DNA of 64,000 nucleotides, from positions 124,001 through 188,000 of the forward strand of contig JADJVE010000019.1 of NCBI GenBank assembly GCA_016716715.1, in the 5' to 3' direction. The translations under genes and the position numbers were made by a program. The DNA is from Acidobacteriota bacterium (GTDB lineage Bacteria > Acidobacteriota > Thermoanaerobaculia > UBA5066). Below are positions 25,282 through 33,462 of this stretch, in pieces. Below the pieces are notes generated by a model, which worked only from the letters and a program-made list of their open reading frames with translations, did no database searches and had not been told where the DNA came from. How positions within the stretch are numbered: the first letter of the stretch is position 1; every line of letters starts with the position of its first letter.

Positions 25282-26314
25282 GTGGCTGCGTTCACCGTCG
25301 CCGAGGTGGCCGCCGCCTGCGGCGGGCGCGTCGCCGGCGACGGAGGCGCGTCGCTGACCGGGGTTCGCGCCCTCGAGAGCGCGGACCCCGAGTCTCTCTC
25401 GTTCGTGACCGACGCGAAGGCGCTCAAGCGCGCCGCCGCGTCGCGTGCCGGAGCGTTCCTGGCGCGCTCGGCCACGGATCTGCCTGGCCGGACCGTCATC
25501 GAGGTGGCCGACCCCCAGCTGGCGCGCATCGCCGTCTTGCGCCTCTTTCACCCGCGCCGGACCGCCCGGCCGGGGATCCACCCGACCGCGGCCGTGGATC
25601 CCGCTGCGTCCGTCGATCCCTCGGCCGAGATCGGGCCTTACGCCGTGATCGGTCCCGAGAGCCGGGTCGAAGCCGGCGCCGTCGTCGAGGCGCACGCCGT
25701 CGTCGGCGCCCGCTGCCGCGTCGGCGCCGGGTCTTGGCTCCACCCCCCACGTCGTCCTCTACGACCGCATCGCCCTCGGCGAGCGCGTCGAGATCCACGC
25801 CGGCGCCGTGCTCGGGGCGGACGGCTTCGGCTACGCGACGACCGCGCAAGGGCTCGTGAAGATCCCGCAGGTCGGCGTCGTGACCGTCGGGGACGACGTG
25901 GAGATCGGCGCGAATACCTGCGTCGACCGCGCCGCCCTCGAGACGACGACGCTCGGGGCCGGCACGAAGGTCGACAACCTCGTCCAGATCGGCCACAACG
26001 TGATCGTCGGCCGCCACGACGTCATCTGCGCCCAGGTCGGCATCGCGGGTTCGGCCGTGCTCGAGGACGGCGTCGTCCTCGGCGGCCAGGTCGGGGTCGC
26101 GGGGCACCTCACGGTGGGCGCGGGCGCCCAGGTGCAGGCCCAGAGCGGAATCGGCGCGGACGTGCCGCCGAAGCAGGCGCTGCACGGTTCGCCCGCGTTC
26201 GGGTATCGCGACTACCAGAGATCCTGGATCGAGCTCCGGCGGCTGCCGGAGACCGCCCGTCTCGTGCGCCGGCTCGCGGAGAAGGCCGGGCTGCTCAAGG
26301 GAGGAGACTCGTGA
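25282..26314 (+). CDS. lpxD: UDP-3-O-acylglucosamine N-acyltransferase LpxD (frame break)
   Basis: It adds the second acyl chain in lipid A synthesis. The N-terminal uridine-binding domain (AAFTVAEVAAACGGRVAGDGG, ESADPESLSFVTD) and the hexapeptide-repeat helix (PSAEIGPYAVIGPESRVEAGAVVEAHAVVG) read in one frame. The rest (GAVLGADGFGYATT, the catalytic-His region NLVQIGHNVIVG, and QVGIAGSAVLEDGVVLGGQ) reads in another. The break is at a run of six C at 25743-25748; removing one C restores WLHPHVVLYDRIALGERVEIHAGAVLG and a product of about 343 residues. An essential gene in a good operon favours an indel error or a very recent mutation. GTG 25282 is the start; the stop overlaps fabZ as GTGA. Confidence 0.88.
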
Positions 26315-26787
26315 GCGAACCCGTTACGAGGGCCGACATCCTCGAGATCCTGCGGCTGCTGCCGCACCGCTACCCGTTTCTGCTCGTCGACCGGATTCTC
26401 GAGATGTCGCCGGGCCCCGTAGCGGTCGGCTCGAAGGTCGTCGGCCTGAAGAACGTCACGGTGAACGAGCCGTTCTTCCAGGGGCACTTCCCGGGGAACC
26501 CCGTGATGCCGGGCGTCCTGATCATCGAGTGCATGGCGCAGGTGGCCGGCTGCCTCTTCTTCGCGAAGGAGCCGGATCCGTCCGCCAAGCTCATGTTCCT
26601 GTCGGGAGTCGACAAGGCCCGCTTCCGGCGGCCCATCTTTCCCGGCGACCAGATCATGGTGTCGGGCGAGATCGTGAATGTGAAGCTCGGTATGGTGAAG
26701 TTCAGGGCCGAGGCCCGCGTGGACGGCGCGCTTTGCACGGAGGCCGAGATCATGTCGAGCCTCGTGAACCGTCCGGGAGCCGTGTGA
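26311..26787 (+). CDS. fabZ: 3-hydroxyacyl-ACP dehydratase FabZ
   Basis: A 158-residue hotdog-fold dehydratase of fatty acid elongation. The catalytic His is in LPHRYPFLLVDRI and the catalytic Glu region is GHFPGNPVMPGVLIIECMAQ, followed by DKARFRRPIFPGDQIMVSGEI. GTG 26311 overlaps the lpxD stop by four bases and the gene's stop overlaps lpxA by one base. Its place between lpxD and lpxA matches the usual lipid A cluster, where 3-hydroxyacyl-ACP is shared between the pathways. Confidence 0.95.
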   Translation: MSEPVTRADILEILRLLPHRYPFLLVDRILEMSPGPVAVGSKVVGLKNVTVNEPFFQGHFPGNPVMPGVLIIECMAQVAGCLFFAKEPDPSAKLMFLSGVDKARFRRPIFPGDQIMVSGEIVNVKLGMVKFRAEARVDGALCTEAEIMSSLVNRPGAV

Positions 26788-27566
26788 TGCCGATCCACCC
26801 GACCGCCGTCGTGGACCCGACGGCCTCCGTCCATCCCACCGCCGACGTCGGCCCCTACGCAATCGTCGGCCCGAACGTCACGATCGGCGCCCGCACGACC
26901 GTCGGCGCCCACGCGGTCATCGAGGGGCCCACGACGATCGGCGAGGACAACCGCATCTGCCCGCTGGCCGCGCTCGGAGGGCCGCCCCAGGACCTCAAGT
27001 ACAAGGGCGAGCCGACGACGCTCGTGATCGGGAACCGGAACATGTTCCGGGAGTTCTGCACGATCCACCGCGGGACCGTCACGGGACACAAGACGACGAT
27101 CATCGGCGACGACAACCTCTTCATGGCCTACGCGCACGTCGCCCACGACTGCACGGTCGGGAGCCGCACGGTCTTCGCGAATGGCGCGTCCCTCGCGGGC
27201 CACTGCACGGTCGAGGACGACGTCATCCTCGGCGGTTACGCGGCGGTGCGCCAGTTCCTGAGGGTCGGGCGCTACGCGTTCGTCGGAGCGTTCTCCGGGA
27301 TCAACCGCGACATCCTGCCGTTCGTGTGGAGCTCCTCGGACCGCGACGTGAAGGCCTACAAGGTGAACGCCGTCGGCCTCTCGCGGAAGGGCTTCTCGAA
27401 GGAGCGCGTCGACGCCCTTCAGAAGGCCTACCGCATCCTCCACAAGCACCGCCACGACAAGACCGCGCTCCTCGCCGGCCTCGAGCCGCTCGCCGCGGCC
27501 TCGGACGACGTGAAGTTCCTCCGAGACTTCATCGTCGCCTCGAAGGAAGGCGTCCACGGGGCGTAG
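26787..27566 (+). CDS. lpxA: UDP-N-acetylglucosamine acyltransferase LpxA
   Basis: A 259-residue left-handed beta-helix enzyme that starts lipid A synthesis. Hexapeptide repeats run through the first 190 residues (TASVHPTADVGPYAIVGPNV onward). The catalytic region contains NLFMAYAHVAHDCTVG, with the conserved His, and FREFCTIHRGT. The helical C-terminus (LSRKGFSKERVDALQKAYRIL) fits LpxA rather than LpxD. It starts at ATG 26787 inside the fabZ stop (TGATG). No lpxB follows in this window. Confidence 0.95.
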   Translation: MPIHPTAVVDPTASVHPTADVGPYAIVGPNVTIGARTTVGAHAVIEGPTTIGEDNRICPLAALGGPPQDLKYKGEPTTLVIGNRNMFREFCTIHRGTVTGHKTTIIGDDNLFMAYAHVAHDCTVGSRTVFANGASLAGHCTVEDDVILGGYAAVRQFLRVGRYAFVGAFSGINRDILPFVWSSSDRDVKAYKVNAVGLSRKGFSKERVDALQKAYRILHKHRHDKTALLAGLEPLAAASDDVKFLRDFIVASKEGVHGA

Positions 27567-27581
27567 AGGGGGCGGAAGACC

Positions 27582-28934
27582 CTAGTCCCGGGCCGGTAGC
27601 GTGCGCTGCCAGTGCCTTCCGAGGCGCTCGCCTGCCTTCTCGATGACCCGGCAGAGCCGCTTGATCCCCTCGTCGATGACGTCGGGCGCCGCGTAGGAGA
27701 AGTTCAGGCGCATCGTCCGCTCGCCGCCGCCCGCCGGGTAGAACGCGGCGCCCGGCACGAAGGCCACCTTTTCGGCGATCGCCTCGTCGAGGAGCTTGAC
27801 GGTGTCGAAGCCCTCCGGAAGCGTCGCCCACAGGAAGAGCCCGCCGCCCGGCTTCGTCCAGCGGACGCCCGGAGGGGCGTAGCGGTCGAGGGCGCGGAGC
27901 ATCGCGTTGCGGCGCTCGCCGTAGACGCGGCGTATGACCTTCACGTGGCGGTCGAGGAAGCCGCCGCGCGCGACCTCGTACGCGACGTACTGGCAGAACG
28001 TGGACGTGTGGAGGTCCGCGCCCTGCTTGATCTGAACGAGCTTGGAGATGACGACCTCGGGCGCGACGACCCACGCGATGCGCAGGCCGGGAGCGAGCGT
28101 CTTCGAGAGCGTCGAGAGGTAGAGGACGTTCCCCGTGAACGTCTTCTCGCCGCTCGCGCAGCCGTGCGTCTCGGCGTCGAGCGCAACGAGCGACGGGAGG
28201 TGCTCGCCCTCGTAGAGGAGCTGGCCGTAGGGGTCGTCCTCGACGATCGGAATCCCGAGCGCGGACGCGCGCTGGACGAGCTGGCGGCGGCGCGGGAGGC
28301 TCATCGTGACGCCCGCGGGATTCTGGAAGTTCGGGAGCGCGTAGACGAACTTCGGGCCGCCGCGGAGCTGGACGTCGAGGGCCTCCATGTCCATGCCGTC
28401 GTCGTCGATCGGGACGGAGAGATAGTCCGCCTGGTAGGCGTTGAACGCCTGGAGCGCCCCGAGGTACGTCGGGGCCTCGGTCAGGACGCGGTCGCCCGGG
28501 TTGATGAGGAGCTTGCCGATCAGGTCGAGCGCCTGCTGGGAGCCGGACGTGATGAGGACGTTTTCGGGGCCCACCTTCACGCCGTAGCGGCTCATGTGCC
28601 GGACGAGGAGCTCGCGGAGGGGGCGGTAGCCTTCGGTCGTCGTGTACTGGAGGGCCGACGTGCCCCAGTCCGAGAGGACGCGCTCGGTGGCGGCGCGGAT
28701 CGCCTCGATGGGGAAGACCTCCGGGGCGGGGAGCCCGCCGGCGAAGCTGATGATCTCGGGGCTTTCCGTGAGCTTCAGGAGCTCCCGGATCATGGAGGCC
28801 GTGATGCGCTGCGTGCGCTGCGCAAACCGCTGGGACCAGAGCGTATCCGGAGCGGGCGCGGGCGGGCGCGCGGCGGTCCCGTCCGCCCTCAGACTGCCGA
28901 GGACTTCCTCCCCGGGCAGAGCAACGCTAACCAT
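27582..28934 (-). CDS. PLP-dependent aminotransferase, class I (2-aminoadipate aminotransferase-like)
   Basis: A 450-residue fold-type I aminotransferase of the LysN/MocR-like branch. The signature opening is ISFAGGLPAPEVFPIEAI; then LQYTTTEGYRPLRELLVRHM, VLITSGSQQALDLIGKLLINPGD and PNFQNPAGVTMSLPRRRQLV. The PLP lysine is in YLSTLSKTLAPGLRIAWVVAP, and the C-terminus is MRLNFSYAAPDVIDEGIKRL. Substrates in this group include 2-aminoadipate, aromatic and branched amino acids; the sequence alone does not choose. It converges with lpxA, with 15 bases between them. An unusually long N-terminus (about 45 residues) precedes the core. Confidence 0.88.
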   Translation of the reverse strand: MVSVALPGEEVLGSLRADGTAARPPAPAPDTLWSQRFAQRTQRITASMIRELLKLTESPEIISFAGGLPAPEVFPIEAIRAATERVLSDWGTSALQYTTTEGYRPLRELLVRHMSRYGVKVGPENVLITSGSQQALDLIGKLLINPGDRVLTEAPTYLGALQAFNAYQADYLSVPIDDDGMDMEALDVQLRGGPKFVYALPNFQNPAGVTMSLPRRRQLVQRASALGIPIVEDDPYGQLLYEGEHLPSLVALDAETHGCASGEKTFTGNVLYLSTLSKTLAPGLRIAWVVAPEVVISKLVQIKQGADLHTSTFCQYVAYEVARGGFLDRHVKVIRRVYGERRNAMLRALDRYAPPGVRWTKPGGGLFLWATLPEGFDTVKLLDEAIAEKVAFVPGAAFYPAGGGERTMRLNFSYAAPDVIDEGIKRLCRVIEKAGERLGRHWQRTLPARD

Positions 28935-29064
28935 GGGCACACCCCCGACTTGAGAGCGTCTCGCCGGGCGCTTCCGGCCGCCATGATGCGGGCTGATCAG
29001 GGCGAAAAACGCCGAAAACTTCCAGTCCGCGTGCGCCCTCGCCAGCGGCGTGAAGTGCCAAGAG

Positions 29065-29079
29065 GAGTCTGATAGACTC
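29065..29079. promoter_or_regulatory. Inverted repeat, likely antitoxin operator
   Basis: GAGTCT-GAT-AGACTC is a perfect six-base palindrome with a three-base spacer. It lies six bases before the ATG of the ribbon-helix-helix gene. Such repeats are where RHH antitoxins bind to repress their own operon, so autoregulation is a reasonable inference. Confidence 0.55.
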
Positions 29080-29085
29080 ATAGCG

Positions 29086-29337
29086 ATGAGTAAGCGACTG
29101 CAAGTGCTTCTCGACGAGCCGGAAATCCGGGAAATCCAGCGTGCGGCGCGCGCGAAACGGATGACGGTCGCGGAATGGGTGCGTGGCGCTCTGCGCGAGG
29201 CGCGCCGGCGTGAGCCGCTTGGAGACGTGTCGGACAAGCTCGCAGCGATCCGACGCGCCGTTCGCCACCAGGGTCCGACCGGAGACATCGGACAGATGCT
29301 CGCCGAAATCGAGAAGGGCTACGGATCGGGCGAGTGA
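29086..29337 (+). CDS. Ribbon-helix-helix antitoxin (VapB-like)
   Basis: An 83-residue protein with a short RHH DNA-binding N-terminus (KRLQVLLDEPEIREIQRAARAKRMTVAEWVRGALREARR, here given as two adjoining parts: beta strand KRLQVLLDE and helices to about residue 45). A flexible C-terminus (TGDIGQMLAEIEKGYG) could cover the toxin active site. The following gene is a PIN-domain protein overlapping by four bases (GTGA), the standard antitoxin-toxin order. An inverted repeat upstream is a likely operator. Confidence 0.82.
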   Translation: MSKRLQVLLDEPEIREIQRAARAKRMTVAEWVRGALREARRREPLGDVSDKLAAIRRAVRHQGPTGDIGQMLAEIEKGYGSGE

Positions 29338-29729
29338 TCTTCGTCGATTCCAACATTCCGATGTACCTCGTCGGCGCGCCGCATCCACGCAAGGCGGACG
29401 CGCAACGCATCGTCGAAGGATTCATCTCCGAGAAAAGGCGTCTCGTGACGGACGTCGAGGTCCTCCAGGAGATCCTCCACCGTTATGCGGCGATCGACCG
29501 CCGGGAAATGATCCAACCGGCGTTCGACGCCCTTCTCGGCGTCGTCGACGAAGTGTTCCCGATCAAGGCCGTGACAGTCGAACGAGCGAAGGCGATCGTT
29601 CTCGCGCGCCGAAAGCTCTCGGCCCGTGACGCCCTGCACCTCGCGGTCATGGAGGAACAGGGCGTGAGCGAGATCTTGACCTTCGACGCGGGATTCGACG
29701 GTTATCCCGGCGTGACGCGTCTGCACTAA
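29334..29729 (+). CDS. PIN-domain toxin (VapC-like)
   Basis: A 131-residue putative ribonuclease. Conserved acidic residues of the PIN fold are visible: Asp in FVDSNIPMYL (residue 5), Glu in DVEVLQEILHRY, Asp in KLSARDALHLAVM and Asp in ILTFDAGFDG. VapC toxins cleave tRNA or rRNA when the antitoxin is degraded; the RNA target here is unknown. GTG 29334 overlaps the antitoxin stop. The pair sits in an accessory patch between an aminotransferase and an EF-G paralogue. Confidence 0.85.
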   Translation: MIFVDSNIPMYLVGAPHPRKADAQRIVEGFISEKRRLVTDVEVLQEILHRYAAIDRREMIQPAFDALLGVVDEVFPIKAVTVERAKAIVLARRKLSARDALHLAVMEEQGVSEILTFDAGFDGYPGVTRLH

Positions 29730-29741
29730 TTGGCGCGACGT

Positions 29742-31016
29742 TCACTTCGGGCGAACACCCCGTGGCCGCATCACGAACCCGTCGTGCCAAGACGTGTCGT
29801 ACGGGTCGAGGACTTCCTCCCAGTAGTCGTCGGTTCCTTCGACGCTGAACGACAAAAGGGCGCGCTCGTACTCGAAAGTGAGGACGGCGAAGAAACGGCT
29901 CTCGTCTTTCGCCCAACCGAGAGCCTCCACTTCGCCGATGAAGAAATCTGTCTTCCAGCCCTTGAGTGAGCGAACGACTTGGCCCTCTCTGGTAGTCAGT
30001 ATCACTTCGTTCTCCGTCGAGGGGCTGTCGGAGAGGCGGATGCGGAATCGGCCGTTCGGCGAATTCACGGACCTTTCGAGGCCGGTGAGTCCTGTCAGCT
30101 GCGGCTTCACACGCACCCACGTGTCGGAGCGAACCGGCAAGGAGAGGGGAAACGTCGACGAGGGCGCCCGATCGACGCGCTCGCTGCGCGTGGAGACCCT
30201 TGACATGACGCCCGACTCCCTCTGTACGACCCAGAGCTCTTTTCTGCGGATCTCTACGATCCCGCCCCAGTCGCTTTCGCATGGCATGTTCGAGAATTCC
30301 GGATCTTCGTCCTCGGTGTCGTACTCCTCTTCGTTTGCGGCCACACCGAAAAAGGTGCGCCGACGATAAGTCCACTCCCTAGCTCGCGGCCCCGGAGTCA
30401 TCGACGCACAGCGCGAGTGCCACATGACTCCGTTCGCTCCCAGACCAGCTCTTGAGGAGACGAGATCCGACCAAACGAGGTCGCAGTCGACGCCGCCCGC
30501 CTCCGTCCGCCGCGGCCGGTAGATCGCCTTCATCCCGTACGAGTTGTGCTCATGGGCTCCGCGGTCCCATTGGAAAGCAAACGCGAGCTGCGAGTCGCCC
30601 GGACGGAGTCTGAGGAGCTCCAATCCGTGCCCCCAGTAGTGGTCAGGCTCCACTTTCCAAACCAGCAACGAACGCGTGAGGTCGATGATCCCGACGATGG
30701 TGAACCCGCATTGTGCGCACGCCCCCGTGCTCCCGTTCACGATGGCGAGAAGGTATCGGCCCTTGAGGAGGCCGAGATCGGTTTCGATTGCCTCGAAGAC
30801 CTTTGCCCTCGTGACGTTCCATTCGGGCTCGGCTTGCGGATCATGGGCGGGTTCAGGCGGCGCCTCGTAACCCGGCAGAAGGAACTCCATGACCTCCGGT
30901 TCGGAAAGGCCTCCGAGCTGCAACGTGGGTTTTGGGGGGCCTTCGGGTTGCCCCGCGAGAACGGCTGGCCGAAGCGCAAGGGCGAAGGTGAGGGCGATCA
31001 GGAGCCTGTGGAGCAC
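29742..31016 (-). CDS. Exported protein, no recognised family
   Basis: About 424 residues. GTG 31016 gives a clean signal peptide (LHRLLIALTFALALRPAVLAG) and has AGGGAG-like sequence before it. The longer ATG 31088 start would place the coding region across the terminator hairpin and is disfavoured. The mature protein has a CAQC pair in NGSTGACAQCGFTIVGIIDL. A C-terminal part may be made of beta strands (FRIRLSDSPSTENEVILTT, FFAVLTFEYERALLSFSVEG). Base composition is less GC-rich than the neighbours and no homologous family comes to mind, so recent acquisition together with vapBC is plausible. Confidence 0.6.
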   Translation of the reverse strand: MLHRLLIALTFALALRPAVLAGQPEGPPKPTLQLGGLSEPEVMEFLLPGYEAPPEPAHDPQAEPEWNVTRAKVFEAIETDLGLLKGRYLLAIVNGSTGACAQCGFTIVGIIDLTRSLLVWKVEPDHYWGHGLELLRLRPGDSQLAFAFQWDRGAHEHNSYGMKAIYRPRRTEAGGVDCDLVWSDLVSSRAGLGANGVMWHSRCASMTPGPRAREWTYRRRTFFGVAANEEEYDTEDEDPEFSNMPCESDWGGIVEIRRKELWVVQRESGVMSRVSTRSERVDRAPSSTFPLSLPVRSDTWVRVKPQLTGLTGLERSVNSPNGRFRIRLSDSPSTENEVILTTREGQVVRSLKGWKTDFFIGEVEALGWAKDESRFFAVLTFEYERALLSFSVEGTDDYWEEVLDPYDTSWHDGFVMRPRGVRPK

Positions 31017-31041
31017 GTCTCGGCTCCCTGCAAACAGCAAA

Positions 31042-31083
31042 CCGCCCGCGCGTTGGTCCCTGGCGGGCAACGCGCGGGCGGCT
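31042..31083 (-). terminator. Rho-independent terminator of the EF-G-like gene
   Basis: CCGCCCGCGCGTT and AACGCGCGGGCGG form a perfect 13-bp stem with a 14-base loop (31042-31054 and 31069-31081). On the minus strand it lies about 40 bases after the EF-G-like stop and is followed by a T-containing tract (TTTGCTGTTT). Confidence 0.75.
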
Positions 31084-31120
31084 TTCATTCGTCCTGGATC
31101 GTCTGATGCGTTCTGGAGAC

Positions 31121-33211
31121 CTACTCCTCGACGACCTCCACCTTGCGGTGCTTGGCGCGCTCGGCGATGAGCTTCTCCTGGAGGGGCCGCGGGACCTCTT
31201 CGTAGTGGCCCATCTCCATGTGGAAGCTGCCGCGCCCCTGCGTGATCGACCGGAGGATCGACCCGTAGGAGATCATCTCGGCGAGCGGGACCTCGGCACG
31301 GATGATCGAGTCCTCGCCCTCCTGGTCCATGCCCGCGGGCCGCCCGCGCCGCGACGTGAGGTCGCCCATGAGCTCGCCCATGTACTCCTGCGGGGCATGG
31401 ATCGCGACCTTCATGATCGGCTCGAGGATCGTCGGCTTCGCGCGCTCCATGGCGTCCTTGTACGCGAGCGAGCCGGCGATCTTGAACGCCATTTCCGACG
31501 AGTCGACGTCGTGGAACTGTCCGTCGTAGACCTCGACCCGGAAGTCGACCATCGTGAATCCGGCGAGGTACCCGCGCTTCCTGATGTCCTGGATCCCCTT
31601 CTCGATCGCGGGGATGTAGTTCCGCGGGATCGAGCCGCCGAACGTGTCGTCCTCGAACTCGAAGTCCGCGCCGCGGCCGAGCGGCTTGATGCGGATCTTG
31701 CAGTCCGCGAACTGTCCGTGGCCGCCGGTCTGCTTCTTGTGCCGGCCATGGCCTTCGGCCGGGCGCGTGATCGTCTCGCGGTACGGGACCTTCGGCGGGT
31801 GGAGGATGACTTCGACGCCGCTCTTCCGCTTCATGCGCGCGACGGCGATCTCGACGTGGAGCTGGCCCGCGCCCGAGAGGAGGAAGTCGTGGGTGTCGGC
31901 GTCGCGGGAGAAGTGCAGCGACGGGTCTTCCTCGATGAGCTTCGCGAGCGCCACCGAGATCTTCTCCTCGTCCCCCTTGGCTTTCGGCTCGATCGCGAAC
32001 GAGATCGCGGGCTCGGGAAAGGCGATCCGGTCGAAGACGAAGGGCTTGTCCTTGGTCGAGAGCGAGTCGCCCGACAGCGTCTCCTTCAGCTTGGCCACGC
32101 CGCCGATGTCGCCGGCCGGGATCTCGGAAACCGTCTGGAGGTTCTTGCCGAGGGGCGAGAAGACGGGGCCGAAGCGCTCCGCGGTCTCGCGCGAGGCGTT
32201 CCAGTACGTTCCGTCGCCCTTCACCGTGCCCGAATAGACACGGAAGAGCGTGAGCCGGCCCGCGTACGGGTCGGAGATCGTCTTGAAGACGAGGGCGGCC
32301 ACCGGTCCCGCCGGATCGGGCGCGAGGGCCTCGGCCGAGCCGCTCTTGCCCTTCGCGACGGACTGGAAGGCGTCTGCGGTCGGGAGCAGGTCCTCGATCT
32401 CGTCGAGGAGTTTCTCGACGCCCGTTTCGTGGCTGCCGCTCGCCGTGAAGAGGACCGGGGCGATCTTGCGCTCCTGGATCGCTTTCTTGAGGGCGGGCTT
32501 CATCTGCTCCTCGCTGAGGTTGCCCTGCGAGAAGAACGTTTCCATGAGCTTGTCGTCGCCCTCGGCGACCAGCTCGACGAGGGTCTCGTGGAGCTGGGCG
32601 GCGTCGGCCGCGAACTCGTCGGGGATGACGCCCGGCGCCGTCTTGCCGGCGTCGTCCGTGAGCCAGCCCTGCATCGCGACGAGGTCGATGACGCCGCGGA
32701 AGCCCTTCTCCTTGCCGATGGGGGCCTCTACGCAGGCGCACGCGCGCCCGAACTTCTTCTGGAGCTGGTCCATGACGCGGCCGCCGTCGGCACGCTCGCG
32801 GTCCATGCGGTTCACGACGACGAGGCGGGGGAGGCCGAGCTCGTCGCACACCTTCCAGGCCTTTTCGGTCTGGACCTCGACGCCCGCGACGGCGTCGACG
32901 ACGATGATCGCCGCGTCGGCGGCGCGCAGGCCGCAGAGCATCTCCGAGACGAAGATGCCGTAACCCGGCGTGTCGATCAGGTTGATCTTCTTCTTCTTCC
33001 ACTCGAGCGATGCGACCGCGAGGCCAATCGAGATCTTCCGCTCGACCTCCTCGGGGTCGAAGTCCGTGGGAGCGTTGCCTTCCTCGACGCGGCCGAACCG
33101 CGGCGTGGCGCCGGCTTCGTGGAGCAGCGCGGAGACGAGCGTCGTCTTGCCGACGCCGTTGTGCCCCACGACGGCGACGTTGTGGATGGCGGACGCGGGA
33201 TAAACCTTCAT
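31121..33211 (-). CDS. Elongation factor G-like GTPase (FusA paralogue)
   Basis: A 696-residue translational GTPase with the five-domain EF-G layout. G1 is GHNGVGKTTLVSALL (near residue 18), G3 is DTPGYG, and the G4 motif reads NRMD rather than NKxD. Domains II-V are present, with IFARMKRKSGVEVILHPP-type domain III/IV sequence (VARMKRKSGVEVILHPPKV), ETITRPAEGHGRHKKQTGGHGQ and the C-terminal GSFHMEMGHYEEVP. The Arg in the NRMD motif, the AGATPRFG switch I region and isolated location fit the EF-G2-type subgroup, whose role differs from canonical translocation. ATG 33211 is preferred over TTG 33217. Confidence 0.88.
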   Translation of the reverse strand: MKVYPASAIHNVAVVGHNGVGKTTLVSALLHEAGATPRFGRVEEGNAPTDFDPEEVERKISIGLAVASLEWKKKKINLIDTPGYGIFVSEMLCGLRAADAAIIVVDAVAGVEVQTEKAWKVCDELGLPRLVVVNRMDRERADGGRVMDQLQKKFGRACACVEAPIGKEKGFRGVIDLVAMQGWLTDDAGKTAPGVIPDEFAADAAQLHETLVELVAEGDDKLMETFFSQGNLSEEQMKPALKKAIQERKIAPVLFTASGSHETGVEKLLDEIEDLLPTADAFQSVAKGKSGSAEALAPDPAGPVAALVFKTISDPYAGRLTLFRVYSGTVKGDGTYWNASRETAERFGPVFSPLGKNLQTVSEIPAGDIGGVAKLKETLSGDSLSTKDKPFVFDRIAFPEPAISFAIEPKAKGDEEKISVALAKLIEEDPSLHFSRDADTHDFLLSGAGQLHVEIAVARMKRKSGVEVILHPPKVPYRETITRPAEGHGRHKKQTGGHGQFADCKIRIKPLGRGADFEFEDDTFGGSIPRNYIPAIEKGIQDIRKRGYLAGFTMVDFRVEVYDGQFHDVDSSEMAFKIAGSLAYKDAMERAKPTILEPIMKVAIHAPQEYMGELMGDLTSRRGRPAGMDQEGEDSIIRAEVPLAEMISYGSILRSITQGRGSFHMEMGHYEEVPRPLQEKLIAERAKHRKVEVVEE

Positions 33212-33462
33212 GAACAACCCTCCGATCCCTGTTTGAAGGGAGCGCGATTATAGGGAGAGGAAGGCCCGGAGCGAGCCCCGGCAATTGCATCAGGTCCGGT
33301 CCCGTGTGCGCACCCCGCGGACACCCTGCGTGAACGGCTCGGGGGCCGGCGGGCCAGGGGCCCGCTGATAGAATCGCGCTCTGCGCCCTGCGCGCTCATG
33401 GAGGCCGTCTGCCGCGCGAACCAGGCACGCCGAACCCGCCGCGCAAGTTCGCGCGTTACGAG

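Noticed and set aside
25282..26787. A single 501-residue protein joining the LpxD N-terminus to FabZ
   Set aside because: The middle is Arg/Pro-rich out-of-frame LpxD sequence; it comes from the indel at 25743-25748.
31017..31088. An ATG at 31088 as start of the orphan exported protein
   Set aside because: It would place 24 codons over the terminator hairpin of the EF-G-like gene, while GTG 31016 has a ribosome site and a clean signal peptide.
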